Shown here: positions 54,400-64,000 of the stretch, piece after piece | Position numbering within the stretch: position 1 is the first letter of the stretch | How the letters are laid out: every line of letters starts with the position of its first letter | Source of the DNA: Ypsolopha sequella | Taxonomy: Eukaryota > Arthropoda > Insecta > Lepidoptera > Ypsolophidae | Length of the DNA: 64,000 nt | Assembly: GCA_934047225.1 (NCBI GenBank) | Contig: OW203985.1 | Location: 5,845,501-5,909,500 of the forward strand | Direction of reading: 5' to 3' | The notes under the pieces: generated by a model | Databases searched by the model: none | What the model was told of the DNA's origin: nothing | Seen by the model: only the letters and a program-made list of their open reading frames with translations | Program-made: the position numbers and the translations under genes

Positions 54400-55707
54400 A
54401 TAGAAAAATCAGCCTTGTCATTATCACGTGTATAAAGTCCGCCCTCTTGCACCTTCACTCACTTTATGTCACTTTTCACTTCGTCTGGGCCAAATCTATG
54501 TGAAGATGCATATTTTTTTATATATTGCTGCATACTTACCAAATACAGCACTTTCTTGCTTTCAATCCGCCAGACGACGTCAAACTTGGACTTGACCCGT
54601 TCTACCTATAGGTAAACGCAAGCAGCTGTATATAGCTAGTGAGACGTTGACATAAGTACCTAACTGAAACTAGATTAAAATAACAGAAAACCAAATCACT
54701 TCCATGTCAAAATCTGTTGTTTTTTTGGTCAACGCCTCCTAGACTTACTTTTGAATCTAAAATACTCTGGCAATAATTAATTCCCGTCTAATTAGGTACT
54801 TCCTGGAAATAAATTTGATTAATAAAGAGGGCTTTTCTGCTAATCAGTGGCGCCCTCTTCTTAAGTAAAATAAACGTTGTAACTTTAACTCTGTTGAAAG
54901 TTTCAAGTTATTTGATACTGGGTAAGTTGATCCCGTCATTCTCATTTCTCTCAGGGTATCCAGTAACTTGGTGTGTTTTTTTTGTTATAACGGTTATTTT
55001 AACGCGATAATTACCTATATTACATTAGAAACCAAAAGACTTTCTTAAGGGCCTTACTATTGCCAAATGGGTACTTTCTAAAGCCTACTCCTCGTTTATG
55101 GCCAAAACAAAAATAATGAAAAAATGTATTATGAATAATCAACTCTTAGACAACATATGCAACAGTTTTCTTTTTCATACCACCAAAACTACTACAGGAT
55201 TTTTTTTTTACTGAATGGTGTTTTTTGACCTCAAATTCCCTACTGCTCCTGAGTGGCTTGGCCGATTGAATTCATCTATGTTTTGATAAATAGATAAACT
55301 TTATAGCTATAAACATAACATAAGATTATTCAATCGAGCCATCACGTCCAAGTGAAAAGTATTATTTTCAATGATTTCGCCCTCTCAAGGACACAGCGAG
55401 CGTCGTAACAGCCACTATGCATTGCGCGCTGATATGAACGTTATTTCAATGTCGTTTCCGTTGATATTTGTAGTGACAAATATCGAGCTGCTAATTTGGC
55501 GATGGTAATCGCCTTAATGTTATTAATGACGGACGTAATAACAATAACCCAGGAATCGTTGAGGAGGTTCCTGTTCCATTACCATAGAAACGCGGTGCGA
55601 TAACAAAAGACTAACTACTTGAATCTAACTAAATACTTGGGCACAATATGTTGGCGACTAATTATTTTGACGTGTTTGAATTCAGCAGATGCCATCACTC
55701 TCTTTTT
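54400..55707. other. No gene or element recognised
   Basis: AT-rich sequence with no element ends, tandem structure or coding signal. Confidence 0.4.
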
Positions 55708-56232
55708 TAGGGTTCCGTAGTACCTAAAATGTAGAAAAGGAACCTTTATGGTGAGACTCCGTTGTCCGTCCACCTGTCCGTATGTCAGACCCTCATAACT
55801 TCAAAATAGCATTAATTTGCCCACATATCACGGTTTAAATAAAGAAATATGAAAAATTTGAAATTGTTCAAAATATTTTCAAAATAAAAGTAAGAAAAAT
55901 AAAAAATATTATCCTAAAAATACAATATGGGTATCAAATTATAGATATTAAAAAGCTGATGGTAAAAATATATTCTTATACTATATTTACTGGCACTGGT
56001 TTTGAGAAATCTTTGAAAAGCCACAAAAATATGTATGTCTCCCCCCCTTATCTCCAAAACTGGTGGAACGAAAAATATGAAAAAAATCATAGTAATATGT
56101 GTTTACGTAAAGATTACAGGAAAAATAAAGCGGTTGAGAAATTCATGAAAAAAAATGACAAAATTAAATTTATCATCCACAATACGGAACACTAGGTACG
56201 CGAGTCTGACTCGCACTTGGCCGGATTTTTTA
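55708..56232 (-). mobile_element. Family I-related repeat, divergent long form
   Basis: Minus strand starts with the head AATCCGGCCAAGTGCGAGTC and ends AGGGTTCCGTAGTACCTAAA inverted at 55708. The middle (KIYS... frame at 55959-56195) is unlike copies 1-3, so it is a subtype with a different interior. Confidence 0.65.
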
Positions 56233-56362
56233 TGCATTTAATTCACTCATTCATTCATAGAAAATGTAACGTATGTCTGTATGTGCGTCCGCCTTCAACA
56301 AAAACAAAAACAAAAAAAACATAATATTGTCACGACACCAATCTCCGACCAGATTGTCGGGA

Positions 56363-56632
56363 TATACAAGGTGACTTTTTGGTCATCATCCAAATTCTAA
56401 CTGGTGGCTTGGTAAGTGATCGGTATCATGCATCAATAACAATTTTGGTGAAATTCGTAAAATTAAATTTCGACTCCCCATAGTGAATCACTCGGGACTG
56501 GAACTGAATTTATATGGGAAGCCGAAATTTCATTTTACGAATTTCACAAAAATTGTTTGTAATCCAAGATACTGATCACTTATCAAGCCTCCAGTATGAA
56601 TTTGGACGATGATCAAAAAGTCACCTTGTATA
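56363..56632. mobile_element. Foldback element family B, copy 3
   Basis: Ends TATACAAGGTGACTTTTTGG and AAAAAGTCACCTTGTATA, arms of about 120 bp. It is the most complete copy, with TA at both borders. Confidence 0.92.
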
Positions 56633-56639
56633 CGAAAAA

Positions 56640-57158
56640 GTTAAATTCAAACAATTATAGAACACATAAAGGCTTTATTCTAATTTGAATTTGTTTTATC
56701 CAAATTTTTTATTATTTTTGTTACTTAAAAAATAATGTGATTATGATATTGTAGTTAGTTAAAATGTTGTAATGTTTTATGTTTATTTTAATTATTATCA
56801 ATGTACTACACTATTATAGCTACCCGCACTCAATGTAATAACTATGGTGAAAATAGGGACAGCTGAAAATCAGTGCACAGCGCTGCGTTGCTCACTGAGT
56901 TGCGTTCTTTTTGTCACTTCAGTTTATAGTTATTAGTTATTGTATGATATTAATATTAGTTTGAAAGGCAAATAAATATATTTTCAATTTAAATATTTTC
57001 AACTGTTTTTTTTACGGTTCTGTAAGGGTTAAAGAGTAGCCCAAATTTTGTGTTTGGACAAAATAGCAGTAAGCATATTCCTATTTTTTTCACAAGGCAT
57101 GATCGTGCTCCATACCTATTATTCTTCAATTGTTATCGAAAATGGATAACTGAACCGG
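56640..57158. other. No gene or element recognised
   Basis: AT-rich, one possible AATAAATA-type tail near 56965. Nothing firm. Confidence 0.35.
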
Positions 57159-57565
57159 TTAAGGCGCTCTTATCCCAGAAGAGTGACTTTCTGTCTTTTT
57201 CTTTACGTGTAAGGAGTAAAGAAAATAACCACACTTTTGTAATTTTTCGTTGTTTTTATCGGTTTTTAAATTGTTTAAAACCCACTTACGTGGTCGACCT
57301 AGAAAATTTAAAGAGCAATATTACCAGATATGTTTCGTTAATAAAAGAGTGGAATTATGGAAATGGCATGATTTGAAAGGTCTTATTACATGCTGTGTTC
57401 GTGAATTATTTCTATCGAGCAAAGTTTATCTGATCGTGTAAGACATGCGTGGAAGACCTAAATAAAGGTTCGAACTATATTGCGTATTTTTTTTTGAAGT
57501 TTGAGACGATATTTGAAAGTTCTATGTGACTTTGAAATTACTGATTTTGGGATAAAGCGCCTTAA
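57159..57565. mobile_element. TTAA-flanked family M, copy 4
   Basis: TTAAGGCGCTCTTATCCC at the left and GGGATAAAGCGCCTTAA at the right: inverted ends of about 16 bp inside TTAA. Interior shares TTATTTCTATCGAGCAAAGT with other copies. A 108-codon frame crosses the left border and is incidental. Confidence 0.8.
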
Positions 57566-57948
57566 GCAATAACCTTATTAATATGCTCTGTGGCAATAAA
57601 ACAACATCCAACTCAAATAATTCGATAATAAGAAACGTTGAAGGGGGTATAAAGGCTGTACAGTGGTATAGAAGTAAGTAAATATAAAACTCCATTGTTT
57701 TGTTATCAGGAGGAAGTTATTTCTAAATTTGCGATAAGAAAAGAATTCACAATTCCATCACGCTGAATTTCAGCTGTAAATTTCAGCTGTAAATTTCACG
57801 GCAGTAGGTGTTACATTGTCTTTATAATTATATTTGACTCTCGAAATATTTCTGAAAACTCAATAATTCAAACACACTCCATGGTAACAACGAACATGGT
57901 AGTTTAATAATTTCAGTAATTAGTTAGATAAAATTGTTCAAAGGGCAT

Positions 57949-58040
57949 CTACGTGTTGGCTTCGGCCCCACGCACGCCTCCCAAAGGTCCGGGACTACAT
58001 AGTCCCGAAACATAATAAATATATATAATAATAATAATAA
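57949..58040 (+). mobile_element. Retroelement 3' end, short copy
   Basis: ACGTGTTGGCTTCGGCCCCA, GACTACATAGTCCCGAAACA, then TAATAAATATATATAATAAT. The same end closes the next element at 58723-58815. A severely 5'-truncated copy. Confidence 0.7.
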
Positions 58041-58815
58041 GCCTCTCAAAATCAAACCCTAAGTCCGAGCCAAAGATGAGGCCACGCAACGTGTACAAAA
58101 CTAACACGGCTAACAGGGCAATGGCATAACGCAGGGTAGCTTGAGGCAAGCTGTTGGGCAGTAGCGACCCCACGGACCCTAACGTGCTCCCGGGCTGTTC
58201 CTCATCTTCGGCTTGTCTTTGTTGGCCGGCTAGAGTTAACAATGACGAGGGACAGATCCCCACCTCTGGCTTGCCGTGGGATGCTGGTCAAAGTGGAGTA
58301 GCAAGAGCTACATGCTCGAAGAGTGGATGTGAAACGTAAGTGGCGAGTGGGCACGTGATGCCGGACCCTCAGGGAGCAAGTGATCGTCGTTTAAAGTCCA
58401 GTGACACCTCTCCACCCTTTAGCCGCTTAGCAAATGTTTCCCCCTTGTCTCTGTGTGAGAGACCGTTTGGGGGGCCCGTTTAATTCAGTCGGCGAGTCTC
58501 CGCCTGCCCATTTTTCCGTGTTATTAATATAGTTCGGGCAGGTGCTATAGTTCCTTCCATAGTCCCAGATATCCAGTCCACTAGCACCTCAACCCAATAG
58601 TCTGGTTTCCTTTGTTTTCATTCCTTACAATAGTCCTACACTGACCAGGGGGTGTCCTTGGGTGCACTCCTACAGTGCGTACAGGGATAATTGTCGGTTG
58701 GTGTCATATCACATTTAGACGGCTTCTACGTGTTGGCTTCGGCCCCATGCATGCCGCTCAGGTCCGTGACTACATAGTCTTGAAATATAATAAATATATA
58801 TATAAAAATAATAAT
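58041..58815 (+). mobile_element. Retroelement 3' region, longer copy in tandem
   Basis: 775 bp of GC-richer sequence with CCAGGGGGTGTCCTTGGGTG and ACAGGGATAATTGTCGGTTG, ending in the same ACGTGTTGGCTTCGGCCCC tail and an AATAAATATATA run. Probably an LINE 3' region. The frame at 57949-58263 on the minus strand is not recognised. Confidence 0.55.
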
Positions 58816-58928
58816 AAATTTAATAAAAGGTAACTATCTACGTCAGTGATAAATAACCATCGTGTGCTAATTAATTGATATGACAGAATTAATAACACAA
58901 TTAAAAAAATACTATTAATATTTACACT

Positions 58929-59010
58929 GAGTCTGTGGTCTAGCTAGTGGTTCGTGCGTCTCGAACACTAATCCGAAGGTCGTGAGTTCAATTACCGTAG
59001 GGCACATTTG
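58929..59010 (+). mobile_element. tRNA-derived SINE head
   Basis: TGGTCTAGCTAGTGGTTCGT resembles an A-box/D-arm region. CTAATCCGAAGGTCGTGAGT and TCAATTACC follow as the variable and B-box region. It is too diverged for a functional tRNA. Related to the SINE at 32911-33100. Confidence 0.6.
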
Positions 59011-59625
59011 TGTTCTGTCGGCGTGCACTAAAGGGTGGTGCGAAAATATTTTAACTTTTTATTTAGCATTTCCTGTATCACATATATATGCGATCATATC
59101 GATCCTAGGTAGTAAATAAACAAAATATCATCAAATTCTAAGTAGCTATATCTTCAGGTAGCGCACTGAGTCCAAAATCTTTACAAAATGCATGGAAGAA
59201 AAGTTTTTTTATTTTATATTTTCTTTTTTTTGTATTTTTTTTTTAATTTATCGTCTTAAGAAAGTAATTCACGAAAAATAAGTAATGAAAATTCTGTCAT
59301 GTTTCCAGGTCCTAAAATCTGGTGAAAATGCGTTAAATAAGCAATTTAAACAGTTTTAGTTTAATTATAGACATGTCAAGGGACGAATCTTTTATTGTAT
59401 TTTTTTATACACGATTTTAACTAAAGAAATAATAATAACAAAATAATATTTTTTTGTTTCTAACATTTTGTCAAGATTTTGGACTCAATAAGTACTTGGA
59501 ATTAGATGAAATGTTGTGCACTTTACTATCTAGCACCAAGGCATCGATAAGTGATACAGGGTGTCCAAAATAAAAAAAAAACGCTCCTCCCTGGCGGGCA
59601 CGTTTAGCGTGGTTCCGTATCTGTG
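59011..59625. other. No gene or element recognised
   Basis: AT-rich with T homopolymers. GGACTCAATAAGTACTTGG near 59480 and CACTGAGTCCAAAATC near 59165 hint at an inverted pair, not resolved. Confidence 0.35.
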
Positions 59626-59689
59626 AGGTACAGTGAGGGCTAACAACCACCCACATCACGCTGGGACCAGTAGTAATCATCGGTAAGAC

Positions 59690-59775
59690 GCGGGTGTACG
59701 AGTGTGAACTTGCATTTCAGAGTCCATACTCGGAAACACCTGTAACACCCCTTCGGGGATTCATGTCGTGATGTA
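59690..59775 (+). repeat. Dispersed repeat family J, copy 3
   Basis: GGGTGTACGAGTGTGAACTT, CAGAGTCCATACTCGGAAAC and CACCCCTTCGGGG. Best-preserved copy. Confidence 0.65.
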
Positions 59776-60065
59776 ATATTTTTTTACAATAAAGATTTTT
59801 AATCGGGTATTTTATTTTTCTTACAATCAACAACAAGTAAGTGTAATTAAAATAACGGAATAACTTTAATTTTATGGTACCGGTACATACTAGAAAATTA
59901 TTCTTGTGAATATTCTCCCAGGCAAGCTTTCCTCTAGTAAAGGTTACAATTTTTATTTATAACTACCCTAAATGTTGAGAAAAATGAGAATAAAAAGTTA
60001 TATTTCTAGAAACCTTTTTGCTTATTAGAATTCAATAAGTCGAAGGCTTTGATCATTCCACCTAC

Positions 60066-60341
60066 CACAAAAACTGCGCGCGAGAAAAAAAATCCAACTC
60101 GAGGTGGCACAGAAAAACCAAACTTGTTTCACATAAGTACACAATCACACACGTATCGAATAAAATTAGTTTCACTTCAATCCACACGGTTTTCACAGAA
60201 TGATTTTTAAATTAAGAATCACGTGTATTATTCGAAAACACGTTTCGAATTTGGATTTTCACAGTGTTATTTACGCGGGAATATTGATTCGGGAGAGCGC
60301 GAAACGCACACGTCTACGCGGCACTGTTATCAAGACCGACT
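60066..60341 (-). promoter_or_regulatory. Candidate promoter and untranslated first exon
   Basis: On the minus strand an initiator-like TCAGTC has its A at 60341. AGACGT, a DPE-like motif, follows at +27 to +32, one base short of ideal spacing. Upstream is CG-rich with TTCTCTTTCG. The next 275 bp are rich in GTGAAA and GTG phrases, typical of insect 5' leaders, and lack an ATG frame of note. A possible donor (GTG followed by GTAGGT) is at 60065. Position and strand would suit a distal first exon for the gene with the exon at 26053-26215. Speculative. Confidence 0.3.
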
Positions 60342-60345
60342 GAAT

Positions 60346-61124
60346 GTGAACGATTGTACGAAAGAGAACGAACGAGCGATGGAAGGCTGACCGAATAGTT
60401 CGGCACGCGAGGAAAATATAGCCAGGTATGAATTGATAAGGCTTTGACAAATCCGGTTATGTCCAAAAGCGCTTCTGTGAGTGCAATAAAAATGGAAAAT
60501 AGTGTCAAAACTAACTTACATAGCTTCACCCCATGGTGTTACTACTATCTCAGTAGGAAATATCGGGGGAAATTAGCACAAACCTACTTTCCGCCTTTAA
60601 TGCAATGGTCATAAGAGTGAAAATGAATCAGCGGACTATTTCACGATAGTACACATAATCACAAGCTATCTTTTTGTACGATTATTACCTCTACGCGGAC
60701 GTAATAAAAACAGTCATCGTGTGCTGTGGCTTGTTGTGGACTGTACAAGCAACCTTTCTTTTAGGCAAGTCACCTACTTTCAATTCTCAACAGTCGATTC
60801 ATTCACGCATAGATGGTGTTTGTAGAAATGATTGACACGGCTACGAGAAAGGCAAATATTGCTAGAAAGAAAAAGGCCATGTGTGCGGTCAGTCATGCTT
60901 GGCGTCCATTTGCCTCTTTGCTCAAGTCAACTATCATGCGAAGCATTATCTAGGATTCTGTAGTAGAACTTGAGAAGTCATCTTTATTAATTATAGAATT
61001 ATTTTAGTACGCGGATTTATTACTCTAACTGTTCGTGTTATGAAGTATCCACGTTTCATTCCACTTATTTCACCGACATAAAAACACAAATTATAAGTAC
61101 GGTACACATACCCATCTTTCTCAC
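60346..61124. other. No gene or element recognised
   Basis: Moderate base composition, possible upstream region of the candidate promoter. No repeats identified. Confidence 0.35.
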
Positions 61125-61230
61125 GTACAGTGGAGCTATACACTTGCAGTACAACACTAGCCCCTACAGAGAAGAATGTAAGATAGGAACAAAGTCCAAT
61201 GTGTCTTACTTGATGCGGTCTCCACTGTAC
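61125..61230. mobile_element. Tc1-like MITE family N, copy 2
   Basis: GTACAGTGGAG at the left and GATGCGGTCTCCACTGTAC at the right. Shares CTATACACTTGCAGTAC and GACAAAGTCCAATGTGTCTT-like body with 39416-39532. The left arm has a 12-bp deletion after GTGGAG. Confidence 0.8.
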
Positions 61231-61446
61231 AATATTATGTAAAAAGAGGGCGGCGCCGGCGCATCAACCTGCAGCCACGGACAACACAATACGTCACATC
61301 TCTATTGACTGACACAGGGTCTCGCATGAGGCCTATTTTTGTCCTCATGGGTTCTAAATCGCCACGCCCCCTTATCATATCTCGGGATGTGTATACAGGC
61401 TGATTTATTTGTCGCTGGAAAGCCAGGAACAAGAGTTACCTAGTAC

Positions 61447-61723
61447 CAAAGATTTCAAAAGTTTAGATGAGCCCTGGGATGTGCGTTAACATAATGCCGA
61501 CGCGCGCACAATATGAGTGCGCAATCTGTCTACCTACGGTCAGCAAACTTATCAGACTACTAAAGTCTTAAAAATTCAAAACATTAAGTGCACTTAAGGC
61601 GTCCTATCACTGTGTTCAGATGAGCACTGATTCCAAACGTGTCAGCGTCACCCATTTAAAGGTGGAAACATTTTGGTGCTGTCATACTACGGTAAAGGCT
61701 TATCTGTACTTTTGAAATCTTTG
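61447..61723. mobile_element. hAT-like MITE family H, copy 3 (inverted)
   Basis: CAAAGATTTCAAAAGTTTAG at the left, ACTTTTGAAATCTTTG at the right. Flanks CCTAGTAC and CCCAGTAC match at 7 of 8 positions. Confidence 0.9.
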
Positions 61724-61729
61724 CCCAGT

Positions 61730-62208
61730 ACTCGTTTATACGAAAAACGTTTCCAATGAAACCAACAATGGAATCGCAGAAACAAAATCCCATCAAAAAT
61801 ATTTATGTGAAAAAGGGACCGACAAAGGGAGTGCAGGATTGTCGGCTTCACTGAAAAAATAATCGAGATCAAATTGGGTGCCGAGGTTTATGGAGGTTCC
61901 TTCAGTGTACAACGTTCTTCACTTGTTTTAAAATAAAGTTTGTTAGAGTCCTTGCTACTGAATATGTAGAAATTGGGAAGTTTTCACAGCTAAAGTTTGG
62001 ACGGTTGCATCATACATGCAAATAATTTACTATGAAAACTGGCCAAGTTCTATATATAGAAAAAAAAATACAAAATGATGATGTCATAAAACCAAACATG
62101 GATCTCTAAGCAATATCAACATTGATTTTCTTATTCTACAACTTTTAAGTTTTATATCGAAGCCATTGACACCTATCCTATGCTTTTATTACTAAGGAGA
62201 CCATTTTT
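61730..62208. other. No gene or element recognised
   Basis: AT-rich interval, nothing supported. Confidence 0.35.
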
Positions 62209-62468
62209 TTAGGGTTTAAGACTCCGCTGTCCGTCCGTCTGTCCGTCTGTCACCAGGCTGTATCTCATGAGCCATGATAGTTAGACAGTTGAAATTTTCA
62301 CAGATGATGTATTTCTGTTGCCGCTATGACAAAAAATACAAAAAAACAGAATAAAATAAATATCTAAGGGGGCTCCTATACAACAGACATGTTTTTTTTA
62401 CCGTTTTTATAGATAATGGTACGAAACCCTTCGTGTGCGAGTACGACTCGCACTTGGCCGTTTTTTTT
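62209..62468 (-). mobile_element. Dispersed repeat family I, copy 3
   Basis: Same order as 22741-23021: GTCCGTCCGTCTGTCCG run, GTTAGACAGTTGAAATTTTC, GGGGGCTCCTATACAACAGA, TTTTTATAGATAATGGTACG, then CGACTCGCACTTGGCCG. Confidence 0.88.
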
Positions 62469-62835
62469 TCACTTTTAACTTATTTTGTGCACCATTGCAA
62501 TCTGTAAATTATCAGCTACAATAAGCAACTCTTCTGTCATCTACAAGGATATTTATAGATTGTGTGACTAATGCAGATTGAGATCCACCGACCCCATCCT
62601 CTTGGCTTCTCTTCCTAGTGTATATTTGCGCACTGGTCTGTACATGTCTGTAATAACGATACCAAGGAGACAATAAGAGCTTTTTTAACACCAGCCAGAC
62701 TTTATTTATTTATTTATATAAATCCTTGAATGCAATACCATGCGCATTCACTAGCTAGGATAAAATTCCCTAGACGGATAAAAAAAAAACAGAAACTGGA
62801 ATTTGAAACAGTAAGACTGCAATCTTCCTAAGAAT
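62469..62835. other. No gene or element recognised
   Basis: Includes TTTATTTATTTATATAAATC (62701-62725), possibly a retroelement tail on the minus strand. Confidence 0.35.
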
Positions 62836-62950
62836 CTGGTCCTCTAAAAAGGCCGCTTTGGGTGAATCATATCATGCATGATTCCGTTCTAATGCCGTCT
62901 CTTTTGCACTTTTCTTTGATTCACCCAAGTCGGCCTTTTTAGGTCCCCAG
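62836..62950. mobile_element. Short inverted-repeat element (AAAAAGGCCG ends)
   Basis: CTGGTCCTCTAAAAAGGCCG then CTTTGGGTGAATCA is mirrored at the right as TGATTCACCCAAGTCGGCCT then TTTTAGGTCCCCAG. Internal ATGCCGTCTCTTTTGCAC nearly equals the internal motif of the MITE at 36627-36780. Confidence 0.8.
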
Positions 62951-63241
62951 TTAAAATGTTTTTTATATGTTCTCTATCTCAGCAAAAATAATATAAGTTC
63001 GCAAGAGATTTCGTTTTTTTTTTCACGTTTTTGTAAAACCCAAACCTTTACTGGCTGAATTTCTGGCCAACAAAATCACAAAAAAAAAATAGCTGCTCAA
63101 TAAATTTTGGGCGATTCTTCTATTGAACAGTTAAATTTATTTTTTGCAAGTTCAGGTTTGGTTTCATAATAAAATTTGTTAGTATAGACGAGTTGTAAGA
63201 AGTTTTCGGTTTTGCAGCGATTCAAAATTCAGCCAATATTG

Positions 63242-63624
63242 TTAAGGTGGATGGTCCAAGATAATCTTCATACAAATTTGTGGGAACCAATAACGACGAC
63301 ATTAGTATTATTTATTTCATTTTGTTACCTTTTCCCACACGTTCCAAACTATACACCCGCGAATCATCAGTTTTTTTTTACAAACAAACTGTTTTACAAT
63401 CTAATTTTGCTATTTAAAACTTTCGTAGTAAGGAAGTTTTAAATTGCAAAATTGGACTAAAACTGATTATTTGCGAGTGTAAAATTATTTCAACGTGTAG
63501 AAAAAAGTGACAGAACGAAACTATGTCTATATGTATAAACTATATTATTGTGTATGAACGACTTGTCGTCTTTATTGGTTCCTACAAGTTTTTTATTAAA
63601 ACTGCCTTGGACCATCCACCTTAA
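63242..63624. mobile_element. TTAA-flanked inverted-repeat element
   Basis: TTAAGGTGGATGGTCCAAG is perfectly inverted at the right end (19 bp including TTAA). Further arm similarity through GGAACCAATAA.GACGAC. 383 bp, non-coding. TTAA borders suggest a TTAA-targeting superfamily. Confidence 0.88.
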
Positions 63625-63904
63625 AATAATAAAACGTAAAATAAGGCATACAGAACCCGTTTTCTTCGCAATAGAATCCGATGAAAAAACGATTATTGTG
63701 ATTTTGCAGTTTTTGTGTTGTTCACACTATGTATAAACGATAAAAGAATAATTGGAAGCATAATGTATCGTGTGTGAAATGAATACAATCACGGATATGA
63801 TTACCAAGTTAAATAAACAGTATTAGAGAGAAAGAAACACAACAACAGGGCAAGTATTTTGAGGTATATAATAGGAGCAAAGACAGAAAAATTAAATAAA
63901 TTAA

Positions 63905-64000
63905 AAAAAAACATGACATCACGACATGTCCCCGAAGGGGAGTCAGAGGTATATCCGAGTGTGGATAGTCACTAGAACAGTCCACACCCTCTTTTCACCG
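63905..64000 (-). repeat. Dispersed repeat family J, copy 4 (cut by the window edge)
   Basis: CATGTCCCCGAAGGGGAGTC and TATCCGAGTGTGGA are the inverse of the copy at 59690-59775. Confidence 0.55.

Noticed and set aside
57949..58263. 104-codon minus-strand frame with a hydrophobic C-terminal half, possible membrane protein
   Set aside because: It lies wholly inside a repeated retroelement 3' region and reads into its AT-repeat tail.
58929..59010. Possible tRNA gene
   Set aside because: A-box and B-box-like parts are present but arms do not pair into a cloverleaf by eye; better explained as a SINE head.

Overview
The window looks like a stretch of an animal nuclear genome, most probably a moth or butterfly. 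It is AT-rich, almost free of long open frames, and packed with short inverted-repeat elements, 5'-truncated non-LTR retrotransposons, tRNA-derived SINEs and minisatellites. The lepidopteran assignment is an inference from the look of these repeat families, not from a search. There are no bacterial-style operons, rRNA genes or CRISPR arrays.

Host gene. The only convincing host coding sequence is one exon on the minus strand at 26053-26215. It encodes 50 residues that match the N-terminal (SPN, ubiquitin-like) domain of Shank/ProSAP scaffold proteins, and it has a good acceptor and donor. The gene therefore probably runs right to left, with most of the window being its introns and upstream region. 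A CG-rich block at 60066-60341 (minus) has an initiator-like site and could be a distal first exon of the same gene; this is speculative.

Autonomous elements. A near-complete non-LTR retrotransposon (endonuclease plus reverse transcriptase) lies on the minus strand at 9677-12925, broken by one frameshift. A full-length mariner lies at 53103-54395 with perfect 32-bp inverted repeats, TA duplications, a DD34D transposase on the minus strand and only two nonsense codons.

Non-autonomous elements. Several families can be defined from their ends and target duplications: hAT-like with 8-bp duplications (6038, 17509, 20986, 52076, 61447); TTAA-bounded families (37338, 38606, 46505, 57159; 30286 and 40930; 63242); a family with 7-bp duplications (5338, 17029); TA-flanked foldbacks (1364, 14567, 56363); and small Tc1-like elements (39416, 61125). 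Many are nested: 14418-15057, 19214-20105, 27046-27693 and 36595-37033.

Tandem arrays. There are a 20-bp array (13974), a 45-bp array (15129), a 32-bp array inside a SINE (32938), a 71-bp array that grew from a retroelement tail (33461) and a 63-bp array that appears to have grown from the end of a dispersed element (49823). No previously undescribed multi-gene system was found. The most unusual signals are the tRNA T-arm foldback at 35757-36215, the elements flanked by 85-135 bp direct repeats (22611-23158 and 42116-42620), and the minisatellites born from transposon pieces.
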